Assembly: GCA_019359545.1 (NCBI GenBank)
Contig: JAHHHB010000009.1
Coordinates: 62,001 to 126,000 of the forward strand
Direction of reading: 5' to 3'
DNA from: Desmonostoc geniculatum HA4340-LM1
Lineage (GTDB): Bacteria; Cyanobacteriota; Cyanobacteriia; Cyanobacteriales; Nostocaceae
Length of the DNA stretch: 64,000 bases
Below, piece by piece: positions 24,891-33,004 of the stretch; position 1 is the first letter of the stretch, and each line of letters begins with the position of its first letter. The position numbers and the translations under genes are program-made. The notes beneath the pieces were generated by a model, which saw only the letters and a program-made list of their open reading frames with translations, was not told the DNA's origin and made no database searches.

Positions 24891-26645
24891 CCACCCTCTT
24901 GGAGAACCTTCGCTGCGAGGATCGGCTGCCCCTTCTAGAGTTCCGTCGGCTGTAACTGCGATCGCGTTACTATTACCCCAAGGTGCAGTTTGTTTGATTT
25001 TGTGTCCTCGACGGCGTAAATCTTCCAAAGTCAAAGCATCTAAACCCCACGATTCGACGCGCAATTCATCGGGAAGCCATTGATGATGTATGCGTGGAAC
25101 GGAGACAGCCGCACCCACATCCATGTTGTATTCGAGTACATTCAGGATGACTTGCAAAACTTGGGTGATGATGGTGCTACCACCAGGGGCACCCGCGGCC
25201 ATACGGAAACGATTATTTTCTGTGACAATTGTGGGAGTCATGCTAGACAAGGGAGTTTTTCGGGGTGCAATGCTGTTGGCGTCGTTACCAATTAAACCAA
25301 AGGCATTTGGAACTCCTGGCGCAGCCGCAAAATCATCCATCTCATTGTTAAGGATAATTCCAGTTCCTGGTGTCACCACACCAGCACCAAAACTCAGGTT
25401 AATGGTGAAAGTCAAACTTACGGCATTGCGTTGTTCATCGACAACGGTAAGATGGCTGGTTTCGGGAGATTCGTAGCGAAGACAAAGGGATGAGGGGGAT
25501 GAGGGGAGACATTTGGGATTGAGGTTTCCTGGCTTGACTTCGGTGGAGGGTCTAGCCTTATCCATTTTAATTTCTTGGCGGCGTTTTTTGGCGTATGCTG
25601 GACTGATTAGTTCTTGCACGGGGACTTTAACAAAATCTGGATCGCCTAAATATTGTGAGCGATCGCTGTAAGCAATCTTCATTGCTTCTATCATTAAATG
25701 TATGGCGTCGGGATGATGCCATCCTAAAGATTTCAAATCAGTGTCACCAATAATATTTAAAATCTGCAATAGATGAACGCCTCCCGATGAGGGTGGTGGC
25801 ATTGAGCAAATTTTAGCTTTGCGGAAATTTCCACAAAGTGGAGTCCGCCAAATTGGTTTATAGGCTTTTAAGTCTTCTAGTGTAATTAAACCATTATTTT
25901 TTGCCATATCAGCAGCGATCGCCTTGGCAATTTTTCCAGTGTAAAAACTTTGGGGATTTTCGGCAATTGCTGTTAAAGTGCGGGCTAAATCACGCTGCAC
26001 CAGCTTGTCGCCTGTGTTGTAGAATTTGCCGTTGTCAGTGAAGATTTCCCGTGCTGCTGGATTGTTGAGAATTCGTTGCTGATAAAGTTGGTTTGTTTGC
26101 AGAGAACGCCAAGTTGAGGCATCGCCAATAATAAAGCCATCTTTAGCAAGGGCGATCGCAGGTTTTACTACTTCTTGCCAAGAAAGCTTACCATAGCGGC
26201 GATGCACTTCATAAAGTCCCGCCACCGTTCCTGGTGTCGCCACTGCTAAATAACCATTAATACTTGCATTGGGACGCACCTTACCTTGTGCGTCTAAATA
26301 CATATTTCTTGTAGCCTTTAGGGGGGCGCGTTCCCGGAAATCTAAGGCTTTCATCTCGCCAGTTTTCTCAGAATGCATCAGCAAAAATCCGCCACCGCCA
26401 ATTCCCGCCGAAAAAGGCTCAACCACAGAAATAGCAAAGGTTGTGGCTACCGCTGCATCTACAGCATTACCACCCTTGCGTAACATGGAAATTCCCGCTT
26501 CACTGGCTAGGGGATGGGCTGAAACCACCATTCCCTTTTTGCTGCGTAGGGGTAAAAAAGCCGCTGATGCTACTTGGCTGTAAAGAACAACGCTAAAAGA
26601 AAAGATGGCGATTGCAACTCGCTTTGGTTTGGCAACAGTAAGCAT
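24888..26645 (-). CDS. ggt: Gamma-glutamyltransferase (autoprocessed, exported)
   Basis: Hydrolyses or transfers the gamma-glutamyl group of glutathione and related peptides, acting in the periplasm. The 585-residue precursor has a signal peptide (hydrophobic VAIAIFSFSVVLYSQVASA, about 10-28). It carries NAVDAAVATTFAISVVEP and GIGGGGFLL of the large subunit, the autocleavage/catalytic site TSHLTVVD with Thr396 as the expected nucleophile, and the small-subunit motifs NNEMDDF, PLSSMTPTIV and GAPGGSTIIT. The C-terminal GAADPRSEGSPRGW matches family ends. It is complete. Confidence 0.95.
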   Translation of the reverse strand: MLTVAKPKRVAIAIFSFSVVLYSQVASAAFLPLRSKKGMVVSAHPLASEAGISMLRKGGNAVDAAVATTFAISVVEPFSAGIGGGGFLLMHSEKTGEMKALDFRERAPLKATRNMYLDAQGKVRPNASINGYLAVATPGTVAGLYEVHRRYGKLSWQEVVKPAIALAKDGFIIGDASTWRSLQTNQLYQQRILNNPAAREIFTDNGKFYNTGDKLVQRDLARTLTAIAENPQSFYTGKIAKAIAADMAKNNGLITLEDLKAYKPIWRTPLCGNFRKAKICSMPPPSSGGVHLLQILNIIGDTDLKSLGWHHPDAIHLMIEAMKIAYSDRSQYLGDPDFVKVPVQELISPAYAKKRRQEIKMDKARPSTEVKPGNLNPKCLPSSPSSLCLRYESPETSHLTVVDEQRNAVSLTFTINLSFGAGVVTPGTGIILNNEMDDFAAAPGVPNAFGLIGNDANSIAPRKTPLSSMTPTIVTENNRFRMAAGAPGGSTIITQVLQVILNVLEYNMDVGAAVSVPRIHHQWLPDELRVESWGLDALTLEDLRRRGHKIKQTAPWGNSNAIAVTADGTLEGAADPRSEGSPRGW

Positions 26646-26727
26646 TTTTATGCCATTTTGTTTGATATTTATTAGGCTACCGCCTAGCGGCGCATTTGAT
26701 ACGCTACTTGTTCGGTTAAGGCAACAG

Positions 26728-26788
26728 ACGCGATTTATCGCGTCTCTACAATAATCAATCTTTTGTAGAGACGGCGATTTATCGCGCC
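26728..26788. repeat. Inverted repeat GACGCGATTTATCGCGTCTCTACA type
   Basis: The palindromic unit GCGATTTATCGC occurs twice in opposite orientation with TCTCTACAA / TTGTAGAGA arms between them (26728-26751 and 26764-26788), forming a large potential hairpin upstream of ggt. Confidence 0.7.
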
Positions 26789-26819
26789 TTCACTACGTCA
26801 TATACAATCGCAAAAATGT

Positions 26820-27449
26820 TCAGTTAGTAATTTTTAATTTCTTCTCCATCCACCCAATTGCAAAATCAGCCAGTAATGCAATTACCGCAGCCGGCACAGC
26901 CCCAGCTAAAATTAATTCACTGTTGACTAGTGATATCCCACGAAAAATAAATACTCCTAACCCACCAGCCCCAATCGCCGCTGCAATAGTCGCAATACCA
27001 ACAGCAATGACAGTTGCTACTCGTACCCCCGCCAGAATCACTCCCATTGCCAAGGGAATTTCAACTTGTAATAATAATTGTTTATCAGTCATTCCCATGC
27101 CTATACCAGCTTCCCGAATCGCTGGATCTACACCAGTGATACCTGTGTAAGTGTTAAGAATTATTGGTAAAAAAGAATATAAAGTTAACGCCACAATTGC
27201 AGGTAATACGCCAATTCCGGCAATGGGAATGAGTAAGCCAAATAACGCCAAACTAGGAATAGTTTGGAGAATATTTGCTATACCGAGAATTGGTTGACGC
27301 AGAGACGTTTTACGTGTAATTAAAATACCTAATGGAATGCCTACAAATATAGCAATTCCAATAGCTATGCCTACTAAAAACAAGTGTTCTAAAGTGTGCT
27401 GAAGAATTTCTGGGGCATACTTAACTAGGAAGAAATCTTTCATAAACAA
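26820..27449 (-). CDS. ABC transporter permease, osmoprotectant (OpuB/ProW/YehW) type
   Basis: 209-residue inner-membrane permease with about five helices and the binding-protein-dependent transport signature region EAGIGMGMTDKQLLLQVEIPLAMGVIL split as EAGIGMGM..LLLQVEIPLA. The family imports glycine betaine, choline or similar osmolytes. It lies downstream of an ATPase gene of the same family on the same strand, separated by about 230 bp of repeat-rich DNA. No substrate-binding protein gene is next to them. Confidence 0.9.
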   Translation of the reverse strand: MFMKDFFLVKYAPEILQHTLEHLFLVGIAIGIAIFVGIPLGILITRKTSLRQPILGIANILQTIPSLALFGLLIPIAGIGVLPAIVALTLYSFLPIILNTYTGITGVDPAIREAGIGMGMTDKQLLLQVEIPLAMGVILAGVRVATVIAVGIATIAAAIGAGGLGVFIFRGISLVNSELILAGAVPAAVIALLADFAIGWMEKKLKITN

Positions 27450-27676
27450 AAGTCAGAATAGAGAATACAGAATTCAGAATTCAGGATTCAGAATGGACTA
27501 CCTCTAAAGGGATAGAGTTTTAATCAGGAATGATTTTTAAATTTTTTCCGCTATAAGCGGCAAGGTTTTAAACCAATAGTTATCACCGAATCCTAATCAA
27601 AGTTTATACTGAATTCTGACTCCTGAATTCTGACTCCTGAATACTGAATTCTGAATTCTGACTCCTGAATTCTTCA
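27450..27676. repeat. Repeat-rich spacer between permease and ATPase genes
   Basis: AGAATTC/CAGAATTCAGGATT heptamers near 27455-27495 are mirrored by complementary GAATTCTGACTCCT copies at 27608-27672, so the spacer can fold into a large stem. No gene. Confidence 0.7.
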
Positions 27677-28432
27677 TCAAGCATTTTTCAACGAAGGCAA
27701 ACATGCGAGAAAAGCGAGGGTTTCTGGATGTTGCGACTTCATAAATTCATCTATTGTCCCCAATACTACCAATTCTCCGCCATACATTAAACCAATTCTC
27801 GACGCCAAAATAAAAGCTTCTTGAATATCGTGGGTGACAAAAACAACTGTTTTGCCCAATTCTTGCTGCAAATGTCGAAACTCTTGTTGAATTTCTAGCC
27901 GCGTAATTGGATCGAGTGCGCCAAAAGGTTCATCCATCAACAACACTGGTGGATCTGCTGCTAAAGCCCTAGCTACACCAACTCTTTGCCGTTGTCCTCC
28001 CGAAAGTTCGTGCGGATAACGCCCTGCGAATTGTGCAGGTTCTAAACCTACTAATTGCAGCAATTCATAAACCCGCGTTTTAATTTGTTTTGGTTGCCAA
28101 CCTTCTAAAGAAGGAACTAAACCCACATTTCTTTCTACAGTAAAATGGGGAAATAAACCAGTTTCTTGAATTACATAACCAATTTTTCGCCGCAGTTTAA
28201 TTTCATCCCATTGAGTTGTAGGAATTCCATCAAATAAAACTTCGCCTTGTGTAGGTGTAAATAGGCGATTAATTAACTTCATTGTTGTAGTTTTGCCGCT
28301 TCCACTACGCCCAAGTAATATCAGTGCTTCTCCTTGGTTGATGGTGAAATTGAGATTTGATACTAATGGGCGATGATTGCGGCTAAAGGTGACATCGCGG
28401 AATTCGACGGCAATTTTGTTATTTTGCGGCAT
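27677..28432 (-). CDS. ABC transporter ATP-binding protein, osmoprotectant (OpuA/ProV) type
   Basis: Energy-coupling ATPase of about 251 residues from ATG 28432; the frame is open to 28507, but that extension (LKSKMQNRL) is written in an ATTTTGGATTTTAGA repeat. Motifs: Walker A GRSGSGKTT, Q-loop VIQETGLFPHFTV, signature [16 protein letters not shown], Walker B VLLMDEPFGALD and H-loop VTHD. The tail (ASRIGLMYGGELVVLGTIDEF) fits the OpuCA/ProV group without the CBS domains of longer members. Partner of the permease downstream. Confidence 0.92.
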   Translation of the reverse strand: MPQNNKIAVEFRDVTFSRNHRPLVSNLNFTINQGEALILLGRSGSGKTTTMKLINRLFTPTQGEVLFDGIPTTQWDEIKLRRKIGYVIQETGLFPHFTVERNVGLVPSLEGWQPKQIKTRVYELLQLVGLEPAQFAGRYPHELSGGQRQRVGVARALAADPPVLLMDEPFGALDPITRLEIQQEFRHLQQELGKTVVFVTHDIQEAFILASRIGLMYGGELVVLGTIDEFMKSQHPETLAFLACLPSLKNA

Positions 28433-28495
28433 AAGTCGATTTTGCATTTTGGATTTTAGATTTTGGATTATTAAAATATTGATACAAATATGTTG

Positions 28496-28523
28496 GTAGG
28501 GTAGCACAGCTATGCTACCCTAC
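28496..28523. repeat. 28-bp palindromic repeat (GTAGGG..CCCTAC family)
   Basis: Near-perfect palindrome GTAGGGTAGCACAGC followed by TATGCTACCCTAC, preceded by ATTGATACAAATA. The same unit is found at 42091-42099/42323-42332 (interrupted) and, as a perfect palindrome, at 49281-49308. Confidence 0.75.
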
Positions 28524-28604
28524 ACCAAATCTATATTATGTATCTATATTTTACTAAAATCCAGACGCCAATTTTTATTTGCGATCGCCTAGCTCAATCA
28601 AGCC

Positions 28605-28642
28605 AGTAGAGTGCGTTATCCTTGGGCATAACACACCCTACT
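28605..28642. repeat. Dispersed inverted repeat (TAGAGTGCGTTA..TAACACACCCTA)
   Basis: Arms GTGCGTTA and TAACACAC flank a short loop; a related copy (GTAGGGTGTGTTA ... GCGCACC) is at 40548-40583. Confidence 0.6.
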
Positions 28643-29036
28643 ATGCAGTTTTACCATTCTTACCTGATGCTTGTTCTGCGACATTTTTCAAGCGGGTTGA
28701 CCTGATTTTGCGGAGGCGAACGCTAGAGCGAACACCACCCGACATTTCGTATTCAGGGCTATCTTTACCGTACTTAATAGCAACTAGCATTAGCATCTTT
28801 TCAGAAAGCTGACTCAAGTTTTTTTCCATTCTTTCAACTTCAGTTAAAGAAGAGTCAACTATAGCCAGAGCGCTATTATGAATATCAAGTTGCTTGCCTA
28901 ACTCTTCCATTGACTCAATCAATTTTTCTATACTAATATCCTCATCAAATTTAATGCTTGGAACAATCGATTTCATCCCGACAACTCTTAGTTTTGTTTT
29001 TTCTAAAACGCGGGATATACGCTTTTTACGAGACAT
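28641..29036 (-). CDS. Conserved hypothetical coiled-coil protein
   Basis: 131 residues. Basic N-terminus (MSRKKRISRVLEKTKLR), a long central helix with coiled-coil character (IEKLIESMEELGKQLDIHNSALAIVD), then KYGKDSPEYEMSGGVRSSVR and a basic tail. The YGKDSPEYE-x-xGG pattern recurs in small bacterial proteins of unknown function. Soluble. No operon partner. Confidence 0.7.
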   Translation of the reverse strand: MSRKKRISRVLEKTKLRVVGMKSIVPSIKFDEDISIEKLIESMEELGKQLDIHNSALAIVDSSLTEVERMEKNLSQLSEKMLMLVAIKYGKDSPEYEMSGGVRSSVRLRKIRSTRLKNVAEQASGKNGKTA

Positions 29037-29161
29037 AAATTTGCTCTTTTAAGATACTTCTAAAGCTAGCTTGCCTCAATTTAACTGCATTCCGGTTCAG
29101 CAGAAATCGCAATTTTTTGTGATAAAATTTTCAGGTTATACCAGTAATATTTCGGTATCTC

Positions 29162-29455
29162 ATGTCAGAAGCAAGAGGCAAAAGGCAAAAAATATCTGGG
29201 AACCGTTACAGATTTGCGGGAACCATTACAGACTTGCCGGGAACCGTTACAGACTTGCCGGGAACCGTTACAGACTTGCCGGGAACCGTTACAGACTTGC
29301 CGGGAACCGTTACAGACTTACCGGGAACCGTTACAGACTTGCTGGGAACCGTTACAGACTTGAGAGAAGTTGCTCAAGTATTATGGAACTTGCGCCTGAA
29401 TGAGCGATCGCAGATTAAGCAAATCCAATTGCTGCGCCGCACCCCACAAGCTTGA
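29162..29455 (+). CDS. Repeat-derived ORF with heptapeptide TDLPGTV (doubtful gene)
   Basis: 97-codon ORF built on the 21-bp minisatellite. It reads GNRYRFA once, then about seven TDLPGTV heptapeptides, then a unique tail REVAQVLWNLRLNERSQIK. The tail resembles the end of small helical proteins, so a real gene carrying an expanded linker is possible; an alternative is a non-coding tandem repeat. A second frame is also open, as expected for a 21-bp period. Confidence 0.35.
   Translation: MSEARGKRQKISGNRYRFAGTITDLPGTVTDLPGTVTDLPGTVTDLPGTVTDLPGTVTDLLGTVTDLREVAQVLWNLRLNERSQIKQIQLLRRTPQA
29198..29364. repeat. 21-bp tandem repeat (minisatellite), about 8 units
   Basis: Units of GGGAACCGTTACAGACTTGC plus C start at 29218, 29239, 29260, 29281, 29302, 29323 and 29344, nearly identical. 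A first unit at 29198 is 20 bp long, missing one base. Spacing is constant and there are no spacers, so it is not a CRISPR. Confidence 0.95.
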
Positions 29456-29574
29456 AATTGAAATAGGTTTGCCCTGAAATACAACCCAAAGACTTTCGGC
29501 TTGACGAAGATATAACTGTTAAAATCAGCATAATGGTGTCAAAATGCTAATAAAACACACCCAAAAGGAGAAAA

Positions 29575-29820
29575 ATGCCAGCCATTGTTAAACTACAACT
29601 CTCCTTAGAAACTTTAGCAGAAGCAATATCTTCCCTTGATTTAACAGAAAAACGTCAACTTCAAGAGCTAATTGAGCAACAAATTTTTGAAGCCGAAGAA
29701 GCGTTGTACGAAGACGATGCAGAAACACTGGCAGAAATTCAAGCAGTTCGCGCTGAGTATAAAGATGGTGAATCCATAACTATTGATGAGTATCTTACTA
29801 AGCGATCGCATCAGGGATAA
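29575..29820 (+). CDS. Antitoxin of RelBE-like module
   Basis: 81 acidic residues, preceded by AAAAGGAG 6-8 nt before the ATG. Mostly helical (LETLAEAISSLDLTEKRQLQELIEQQ; AEEALYEDD), ending GESITIDEYLTKRSHQG. Its stop TAA overlaps the next start (TAATG), giving translational coupling with a RelE-like toxin, so it is the probable antitoxin that neutralises the toxin and represses the operon. Confidence 0.85.
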   Translation: MPAIVKLQLSLETLAEAISSLDLTEKRQLQELIEQQIFEAEEALYEDDAETLAEIQAVRAEYKDGESITIDEYLTKRSHQG

Positions 29821-30083
29821 TGAGTTATACAGTTATTATTTCAAAGTCGGTACAAAAGCAAATTGACAACTTACCCAATGATATTACCCTGCGTGTGATT
29901 GAGAAAATTCAAAATCTTGCTGTGGAACCGCGTCCCGATAGAATTGTCAAGTTAAAAGGATTTGATAACGAGTATCGCATCCGGATTGGTGATTATAGAG
30001 TTCGTTATGAGATTGACGATGAAAGTCAACTCGTACAAATTTTGCAGTGCAAGCATCGGAAAGATGTTTATAGGAAAAATTAA
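29820..30083 (+). CDS. RelE/ParE-family toxin
   Basis: 87-residue basic protein with the RelE pattern: YTVIISKSVQKQIDNLP, IEKIQNLAVEPRP, KLKGFDNEYRIRIGDYRVRYEID and the C-terminal KHRKDVYRK. RelE toxins are ribosome-dependent mRNA endonucleases; the YRIRIGDYRVRY strand carries the Arg/Tyr residues typical of active members. It overlaps the antitoxin stop by one base. Confidence 0.92.
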   Translation: MSYTVIISKSVQKQIDNLPNDITLRVIEKIQNLAVEPRPDRIVKLKGFDNEYRIRIGDYRVRYEIDDESQLVQILQCKHRKDVYRKN

Positions 30084-30356
30084 TGTCAAAAACCTTAACT
30101 TTTTTCCGATAAAACTAGCTGTGTAGGCGATCGTAGTTTGGAAAAGACAGGTTTGTGTAGATTTAAATAAATCAACAGTAAGGTTGATAATTATGTAAAT
30201 TTAGAAGTTTTATCTATAAATTAGCCTGGGCGACTAAGGGAATTCCAAAGTGCGATTTGTTCATGGCTCAATCACACTTTGGAAGTCCCTTAGTAAATTA
30301 GCGCTAATATTTCAAGCTATGTTTATCGCTTTAGCCCAACGCACCATATTCAGACA
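30084..30356. other. Intergenic region downstream of the toxin gene
   Basis: AT-rich. GGGAATTCCAAAGTGCGATT at 30238 and its inverted copy AATCACACTTTGGAAGTCCC at 30270 can form a long hairpin, a possible terminator between converging genes. Nothing else seen. Confidence 0.5.
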
Positions 30357-32288
30357 TTAAGACTCCATCTCAGCTAATTCTAACCACCGTTCAGTCGCCA
30401 CATCGATCGCTTGCTTTAAAGATTCCACTTCTTCATACAGTTTCTGCACCTGGCTATAATTCCCCGGTGCAACATTCCCTAGTGTTTTCTCGGTTTCTGC
30501 CTTCTGGGCTTCTAACTGGGCAATTTTACCTTCTAACTGTTCAAATTCTTTTTTCTCCCAATTGGATAATCGCCGCCGCTTTTGATTCTCCACATTCTTG
30601 CTTAGAGACGTTGCACGCAACGTCTCTACATTTTTGGGTTTGTCTTTAGTGTTAGCGGCTTGTTGCTGTGCTGCTTCTTCAGCTTTTTTAAAGTCCAGAT
30701 AAATCGAGTAATTACCCGGATATTGCCGGAGGTTACCGCCTTCCTCAAAGGAAAATACTGTGTCGATGGTGCGATCGAGAAAGTAGCGATCGTGAGAAAC
30801 TACAATTACACACCCGACAAAATCTTCTAGATAATCTTCTAGTACTGCCAATGTCTGGACATCTAAATCATTTGTCGGTTCATCTAAAATCAAAACATTG
30901 GGCGCACTCATCAGCACCCGCAACAAAAATAAACGGCGTTTTTCTCCACCTGAAAGTTTATGAATTGGGGCATATTGTTGATTCCCAGGAAACAAAAACC
31001 GCTCTAACATTTGGGAAGCAGTAATTTGAGTTCCATCGGTGATTTTGACAAATTCTCCTTCTTCTTTGATGTAGTCAATCACGCGCTGATTTTCGTTTAA
31101 TGCTGTGAGCAATTCTTCAGAATGCTGATCGAAATAACCTATGTGAATTGTAGTACCAATTTCCGCACTGCCAGAATCAGGCTGAATTCGCCCAGTAATA
31201 ATATCCATCAAAGTGGATTTCCCAGCACCGTTAGCGCCGATGATGCCGATGCGGTCTTCTGGGCTAAATTCGTAGCTAAAATTATTAATCAGGGTGCGTC
31301 CATTGTAGGCTTTGGAAACGTTATTTAATGCAATAACTTTTTTGCCAATGCGACGACCAACTGTCGAAATATCAACTTTACCCTGGACTTGCTTAAATTC
31401 AGTATCCCGCAAAGCGTGGGCGCGGTCAATTCTCGCTTTTTGTTTGGTACTTCTGGCTTTCGGTCCTTTTTTCAGCCATTCCAACTCCCGCCGCAATAAG
31501 CCTTGATGTTTGCGTTGACTGCTGACGGCAGATTCTTCAGCTAAAGCTTTCTTTTCGAGGTAATATGAGTAGTTACCTGTGTAAGTGTAAATGTCGCCTC
31601 GGTCAATTTCAACGATCCGATTGGTAACACGATCTAAAAAATAGCGATCGTGTGTGATGAGAAAAAGTGCGCCACGATAGCGATTTAAATAACTTTGTAA
31701 CCATTCTACAGAAAGAGCATCGAGGTGGTTTGTTGGCTCATCCATGAGCAAAACATCTGGTTCTGCTAGCAAAGCTGTTGCTAGGGCAATGCGTTTGCGA
31801 TAGCCTCCAGATAAAGTGCCGATTTTGGCTTCAAAGTCAGAAATTCCTAATTTAGTGAGGATGATTTTTGCGTTGGTTTCTAGTTCCCAAGCACCACTCG
31901 TATCCATCCGTTGCATCACCACAGAAAGGCGGGACATCAGTTGATTATCATCTGGATAGTGAGCCAATTTATCAGAAAGTTCTTCGTATTCGCGCACTAA
32001 AGCCATGTGTTCGCCGCTGTCGGCAAAAATTTGCTCTAAAACTGTGCGATTTTCATCTAAATCTGGCTGTTGAGGTAAGTAGATGATTTTAGAACCAGAG
32101 TTGATTAAAATTTGACCGCTATCGATGGATTCTAAGCCGGCGATCATTTTTAATAGGGTTGATTTGCCTGAACCGTTAGTACCAATTAAGCCGACTTTAT
32201 CGGTAGTATCGAGGCTAAAGCTGGCATCTTTTAATATTTCTTTGATGCCAAAGTCTTTTTTGATTGATTGGAGGGTAATGATACTCAT
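30357..32288 (-). CDS. ABC-F family ATPase (Uup-like, ribosome-associated)
   Basis: 643 residues, two ABC domains and no membrane segment. First domain: GTNGSGKST, LSGGYRKRIALATALL, LLMDEPTNHLD. Second: GANGAGKST, LSGGEKRRLFLLRVL, LILDEPTNDLD. The interdomain linker (LLRRELEWLKKGPKARSTKQKAR) and the C-terminal coiled coil (EQLEGKIAQLEAQKAETEKTL) fit the Uup-type group acting on ribosomes. Between the second ATPase and the coiled coil the codons for VETLRATSLSK come from an inserted 24-bp palindrome. Confidence 0.95.
   Translation of the reverse strand: MSIITLQSIKKDFGIKEILKDASFSLDTTDKVGLIGTNGSGKSTLLKMIAGLESIDSGQILINSGSKIIYLPQQPDLDENRTVLEQIFADSGEHMALVREYEELSDKLAHYPDDNQLMSRLSVVMQRMDTSGAWELETNAKIILTKLGISDFEAKIGTLSGGYRKRIALATALLAEPDVLLMDEPTNHLDALSVEWLQSYLNRYRGALFLITHDRYFLDRVTNRIVEIDRGDIYTYTGNYSYYLEKKALAEESAVSSQRKHQGLLRRELEWLKKGPKARSTKQKARIDRAHALRDTEFKQVQGKVDISTVGRRIGKKVIALNNVSKAYNGRTLINNFSYEFSPEDRIGIIGANGAGKSTLMDIITGRIQPDSGSAEIGTTIHIGYFDQHSEELLTALNENQRVIDYIKEEGEFVKITDGTQITASQMLERFLFPGNQQYAPIHKLSGGEKRRLFLLRVLMSAPNVLILDEPTNDLDVQTLAVLEDYLEDFVGCVIVVSHDRYFLDRTIDTVFSFEEGGNLRQYPGNYSIYLDFKKAEEAAQQQAANTKDKPKNVETLRATSLSKNVENQKRRRLSNWEKKEFEQLEGKIAQLEAQKAETEKTLGNVAPGNYSQVQKLYEEVESLKQAIDVATERWLELAEMES
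30604..30627. repeat. Palindromic repeat inside the ABC-F coding sequence
   Basis: AGAGACGTTGC and GCAACGTCTCT form an 11-bp stem with a 2-nt loop; the unit with flanking TACA resembles the TCTCTACA palindromes common in intergenic DNA of Nostoc (compare 26728-26788). It is in frame and adds residues to a flexible linker. Confidence 0.7.
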
Positions 32289-32406
32289 AGGATTTAAGAA
32301 TATAGAGTTTTTTTATTTCACGCAAAGGCGCAAAGGCGCAAAGAAAGAAAAGATTGGAGAGGAAGGGAGTAGGTAAGGGATGTGGCTTACCTACAGGTGA
32401 TGAATT

Positions 32407-32823
32407 TTAGACGAATAAATCTAAGGGGAGATGTCCATACATTTCGTTGATTCCGTCTTCGTTGAAAGATTGGCAAGAGACTAAGACGCCACGATGATGT
32501 CCGGGATAGGAGTCGAGATAACATAGGCCGTTTTTGCCGTTTAATTTGATATAAACTGGCCCTTCGGGTGTAGGTAAATTATTTGGTGCTTCATAACCAA
32601 AGGCCAGAGAATAGGTTTTCATGGCTAATATTCCTTCTTCTGCTGTATCTGCACAAATTCCTAATATTTGATAGTCAGCAAGATTAGTCATCAAAATTAA
32701 GGCATTACGAATTACTGCTTTTTCTGATGGCTTCAGGATAGGGGCGATGTCTAGACAGTTGAATTTATTCAGTAATTTTTTCGCTTCTTCGGCGGTGAGA
32801 TTATGAGGATTGGAGGTTGACAT
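32407..32823 (-). CDS. DUF1824 family protein
   Basis: 138 residues. Whole-chain match to the DUF1824 pattern: LTAEEAKKLLNKFNCLD, LILMTNLADYQILGICADTAEEG, AFGYE, YIKLNGKNGLCYLDSY and GVLVSCQS. The family is almost confined to cyanobacteria; function unknown. Soluble. A GCAAAGGCGCAAAGG repeat lies in the spacer to the ABC-F gene. Confidence 0.9.
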   Translation of the reverse strand: MSTSNPHNLTAEEAKKLLNKFNCLDIAPILKPSEKAVIRNALILMTNLADYQILGICADTAEEGILAMKTYSLAFGYEAPNNLPTPEGPVYIKLNGKNGLCYLDSYPGHHRGVLVSCQSFNEDGINEMYGHLPLDLFV

Positions 32824-32879
32824 AGACTTAGTTCATTATTTTGTTGGTTGTTTTGTTGTGTTTGAGTTGGGACTAGCCC

Positions 32880-33004
32880 CATACAATTTTAGATTTTAGA
32901 TTTTGGATTTTGGATTTTGGATTTTAGGCATGGGGCATTGGGTATTGGATATTAGGAAAACAGCCCCCATTCCCCAGTCCCCAATCCCCAGTCCCCAGTC
33001 CCTT
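32880..33004. repeat. Heptamer-like tandem repeats
   Basis: ATTTTGGATTTTAG units (32887-32935) followed by CCCCAGTCCCCAATCC units (32970-33001). Between DUF1824 and the SPFH gene. Confidence 0.75.

Noticed and set aside
29198-29364. CRISPR array
   Set aside because: Units are contiguous without spacers and no cas genes are present.
29071-29403. Second ORF with GNRYRLA heptapeptides
   Set aside because: Alternative frame of the same 21-bp minisatellite; no unique conserved part.
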